From JBFHDX01 sp041584475 (GTDB taxonomy: Bacteria > Pseudomonadota > Alphaproteobacteria > UBA8366 > JADFVY01), in assembly GCA_041584475.1 (NCBI GenBank), contig JBFHDX010000139.1, positions 1-8,989 on the forward strand: a stretch of DNA of 8,989 nt. The letters are read 5' to 3'. Below, piece after piece: positions 5,760 through 8,989 of this stretch. Position 1 is the stretch's first letter. Each line of letters opens with the position of its first letter. The notes under the pieces were generated by a model that did not search any database, had not been told where the DNA came from, and worked only from the letters and a program-made list of their open reading frames with translations. Made by a program: the position numbers and the translations under genes.

Positions 5760-6560
5760 ATGCCGCAAACGCTGCTCTTCAGCCTCTCCGCCCTGGGTGC
5801 ATTGTTGCCGGCGACGATCATCGCCTGGCGCCGCACGGAGGCTCCCGCGGTGCCGTTCTGGGTGCTCGCGGCGGTCGCGGTCGTTGGCCCACTGGCCTTC
5901 ATCTTCTGGCGATTCGGCGGCAATTGGCATACCGGCCTCTCGGCGACGCTATGGGTGACGGTGGCGGTTACCGCCGGCCTGTTCGCCGTGCTCGCCGCCC
6001 TGTCGCGCGAGGGTTGGCGGCTGGCGCCGCTGCTCTATCCCTACCTCGTTCTGCTGGCGATCCTGGCGACGATCTGGGGGCACGTCCCGGAACAGGCATT
6101 GCGCGCCTCGGCCCCGGCCGGCTGGGTTCTGAGCCATATCGTCGTATCGGTCCTGACATACGGCCTTCTGACCCTCGCCGCGATCGCCGGTCTCGCCGTG
6201 CTGCTGCGCGAGCGGAGCATGAAGTCCAAGCGGCGCAACGTCCTCTCCGACCTCCTGCCGTCGATCGCCGGGGCGGAGGGTCTGCAGGTGCGGCTGCTGC
6301 TGGCCTCGGAAATCGTGCTCGGGCTCGGCATCCTGACCGGCTGGACGACGCAGTTCCTCGAGGAGGAGCCGTTGCTCGATCTCGACCACAAGATCCTGCT
6401 GACCCTCGGGGGCTTCGTTCTGATCGCGGCGCTGCTGTTCATCCACCACCGGACCGGTCTGCGCGGGCGGCGCGCCGCGCAGGTCGTGCTCGCGGCGTAC
6501 CTGCTGGTGACGCTGGGCTATCCCGGGGTCAAGTTCGTTCAGTACGTGCTGATCGGCTGA
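5760..6560 (+). CDS. CcsA/YpjD-like cytochrome c assembly family membrane protein
   Basis: The 266-residue product is an integral membrane protein with about eight hydrophobic segments (roughly 5-22, 31-51, 62-80, 87-106, 124-148, 179-196, 211-229, 238-258). The C-terminal half has the pattern of the cytochrome c assembly/YpjD group: SHIVVSVLTYGLLTLAAIAG (125-144), EIVLGLGILTGW (184-195), LDHKILLTLGGFV (208-220), HHRTGLRGRRAAQ (229-241) and a closing YPGVKFVQYVLIG. Histidines H126 and H210 sit where CcsA-type proteins keep haem-ligand histidines; the WWD haem-handling motif of true CcsA is not seen. It is therefore better called YpjD/CcsA-like than a haem lyase, and its substrate is unknown. 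The ATG at 5760 has no ribosome binding site but lies just after a good -10. It stands between the divergent ispDF operon and ntrBC, the place where related genomes usually carry dusB. Confidence 0.82.
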   Translation: MPQTLLFSLSALGALLPATIIAWRRTEAPAVPFWVLAAVAVVGPLAFIFWRFGGNWHTGLSATLWVTVAVTAGLFAVLAALSREGWRLAPLLYPYLVLLAILATIWGHVPEQALRASAPAGWVLSHIVVSVLTYGLLTLAAIAGLAVLLRERSMKSKRRNVLSDLLPSIAGAEGLQVRLLLASEIVLGLGILTGWTTQFLEEEPLLDLDHKILLTLGGFVLIAALLFIHHRTGLRGRRAAQVVLAAYLLVTLGYPGVKFVQYVLIG

Positions 6561-6584
6561 CGGCGATGCCGTCCGGCGTTTTTT
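6559..6584 (+). terminator. Probable intrinsic terminator after the CcsA/YpjD-like gene
   Basis: GACGGC (6559-6564) and GCCGTC (6568-6573) can pair around a three-base loop. Alternatively, ATGCC (6566-6570) and GGCGT (6575-6579) pair around GTCC, directly abutting the T-run at 6579-6584. The second form has the geometry of a rho-independent terminator. The first uses bases of the gene's own stop codon, so termination would follow translation very closely. It would separate this gene from ntrBC. Confidence 0.5.
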
Positions 6585-6587
6585 CGC

Positions 6588-6616
6588 TTGCATAGCGTGG
6601 CCGGCCCCCACATAAC
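6588..6616 (+). promoter_or_regulatory. Candidate promoter of ntrBC
   Basis: TTGCAT (6588-6593) and CATAAC (6611-6616) are 17 bases apart, matching three and four of six consensus positions. They lie immediately after the upstream gene's terminator and would give a start near 6623 and a leader of about 87 bases. I found no convincing sigma-54 -24/-12 pair (TGGC...TTGC) in the gap. This is a motif-level guess. Confidence 0.3.
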
Positions 6617-6617
6617 G

Positions 6618-6662
6618 TGCCCAAATTTTGTGCATGATCGCGTGCGGCCCCGATTTTGGGCA
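6618..6662. repeat. 8-bp inverted repeat in the ntrB upstream region
   Basis: TGCCCAAA (6618-6625) and TTTGGGCA (6655-6662) are perfect inverted copies with a 29-base spacer; each is continued by a T- or A-containing AT-rich flank. The pair could be two half-sites for a dimeric regulator, or the base of a stem in the ntrB leader. No known operator consensus is recognised. Confidence 0.45.
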
Positions 6663-6709
6663 GTTCGGCGAGAATTACGAGCCTCCGAAAGCGGGGTAAT
6701 TTGATCGAC

Positions 6710-7837
6710 ATGGGCCAGATGGGCGTCGCCGACAAGCGACCGGAGCACAGCCAGGGCGCACCCGAATTCGACACCGCGGCGATCCTCGGCGTGCTGCCGG
6801 ACCCGGTGCTCGTGGTCGGCCCCGAGGACGTGATCCTGTACGCCAACAACGCCGCGGAACAGCTGTTTCGGGCCAGTTTCGCGTTTCTGCGCGAGCGGTC
6901 CCTGCCCGAGATCATTCCGCACGACAGTCCGATCCTGCTGCTGACCGAACGCGTGCGACGCGGCGGCAACAGCATGTCGCAGCACGGCGTCCGGCTCGAG
7001 ACACCGCGCATCGGCGAGCATCTGGTCCGCGTCGACGCGGTGCCGATGGCGGAGCGGCCGGGAGAGGTGGTGCTGACGCTGAAGGAGCAGTCGATCGCCG
7101 GGCATATCGACCGGTCGCTCACGCACCGCGATTCGGTACGATCGATCACGGCCATGGCGGCGCTGCTCGCGCACGAGATCAAGAACCCGCTGTCGGGCGT
7201 GCGCGGCGCGGCGCAGCTTCTCGAGCCGTCGGTCGATCCGGAGGACCGGCAGCTGACCCGGCTGATCGTCGAGGAGACCGACCGGATCGTGGCGCTCATC
7301 GACCGCATGGAGGTGTTTTCGGGCGATGCGCCGGTGACGGACCGTGGCGCCGTGAATATCCACGAGGTGCTCGAGCGGGTGATCGCCGTCGGCCGGGCCG
7401 GTTTCGCCGCCAACATCCGGATCATCGAGCGCTACGATCCATCGTTGCCGCCGGTCTACGGCAACAAGGACACGCTGATCCAGGCGTTCCTCAATCTCGT
7501 CAAGAACGCTGCGGAGGCCGCACCGGCGCAGGATGGCGAGGTCGTCGTCGCCACCGCGTTCCAGCACGGCGTCCGGCTGGCCGCTCCCGGCAACGACGAG
7601 CCGATGCAGTTGCCCCTGGTGGTGAGCATCCAGGACAATGGCGCCGGCATACCGGAGGACTTGCGGCGGCACATCTTCGATCCGTTCGTGACGACGAAAC
7701 CGGGCGGGACCGGTCTCGGACTGCCATTGGTCGCCAAGCTGATCGGCGATCATGGCGGCGTCATCGATGTCGACAGCAGGCCCCGGCGTACGGTGTTCCG
7801 GGTGATGCTGCCAGTGCTTCGCGACGGGGAGGCGTGA
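6710..7837 (+). CDS. ntrB: Nitrogen regulation sensor histidine kinase NtrB (GlnL)
   Basis: NtrB is the cytoplasmic kinase/phosphatase that, under control of PII proteins, phosphorylates NtrC when nitrogen is scarce. The 375-residue product has an N-terminal PAS domain (about 22-120, with ILGVLPDPVLVVGPEDVILY) and no membrane segment. The dimerisation helix carries the phospho-acceptor H155 in AHEIKNPLSGVRGAAQLLE. The ATPase domain has the N-box NLVKNAAEA (262-270), the G1 box DNGAGIP (309-315), the F-box FDPFVTTKPGG (323-333) and G2 GTGLGLPL (333-340). The start is uncertain: ATG 6710 is chosen, but ATG 6719 and a TTG at 6701, with GGGG four bases before it, are possible. All lie before the PAS domain, so function is unaffected. 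ntrC begins one base after the stop codon, so the two form an operon. Confidence 0.95.
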   Translation: MGQMGVADKRPEHSQGAPEFDTAAILGVLPDPVLVVGPEDVILYANNAAEQLFRASFAFLRERSLPEIIPHDSPILLLTERVRRGGNSMSQHGVRLETPRIGEHLVRVDAVPMAERPGEVVLTLKEQSIAGHIDRSLTHRDSVRSITAMAALLAHEIKNPLSGVRGAAQLLEPSVDPEDRQLTRLIVEETDRIVALIDRMEVFSGDAPVTDRGAVNIHEVLERVIAVGRAGFAANIRIIERYDPSLPPVYGNKDTLIQAFLNLVKNAAEAAPAQDGEVVVATAFQHGVRLAAPGNDEPMQLPLVVSIQDNGAGIPEDLRRHIFDPFVTTKPGGTGLGLPLVAKLIGDHGGVIDVDSRPRRTVFRVMLPVLRDGEA

Positions 7838-7838
7838 G

Positions 7839-8989
<1,151 letters not shown>

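Overview
The window comes from a GC-rich genome with strong G/C bias at third codon positions, and it reads as ordinary chromosome of an alphaproteobacterium, most like the Rhodospirillales and relatives. Three things point there: the fused bifunctional ispDF gene, the order lpd - lipA - ratA(COQ10-like) - cinA - pgpA - ispDF - ntrB - ntrC, and NtrB/NtrC proteins of alphaproteobacterial type. The taxonomic call rests on recalled gene order and motifs, not on a database search.

Layout. Positions 1-2573 (+) hold a compact run: the 3' part of lpd (dihydrolipoamide dehydrogenase, N-terminus outside the window), lipA (lipoyl synthase) and ratA (COQ10/START-like). Positions 2574-2809 are a 236-base gap with a sharply AT-rich island, small inverted repeats and a candidate promoter. 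It leads to a 242-residue XRE-type regulator (2810-3538, +) whose C-terminal three quarters I do not recognise. The minus-strand operon ispDF - pgpA - cinA (5658 down to 3507) converges on the regulator; the last 32 bases of cinA and of the regulator gene overlap. A roughly 100-base divergent region (5659-5759) carries a back-to-back pair of candidate promoters. From it a CcsA/YpjD-like membrane protein gene (5760-6560, +) is read, ending in a probable intrinsic terminator. Then come ntrB (6710-7837, +) and ntrC (7839 to the window end, +, lacking its DNA-binding C-terminus).

How the genes work together. Lpd and LipA belong to lipoate-dependent 2-oxoacid dehydrogenase metabolism. The ispDF/pgpA/cinA operon covers isoprenoid precursor synthesis, phosphatidylglycerol synthesis and NMN recycling. 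NtrB/NtrC is the nitrogen two-component system. Every gene except the XRE protein belongs to a recognisable family.

The most notable departures are two. The unrecognised XRE regulator sits between ratA and cinA. A CcsA/YpjD-like gene sits between ispDF and ntrB, where related genomes usually carry dusB (nifR3). I see no mobile element, CRISPR array, tRNA or rRNA, and no convincing evidence of a wholly new system. No gap between genes exceeds 236 bases.
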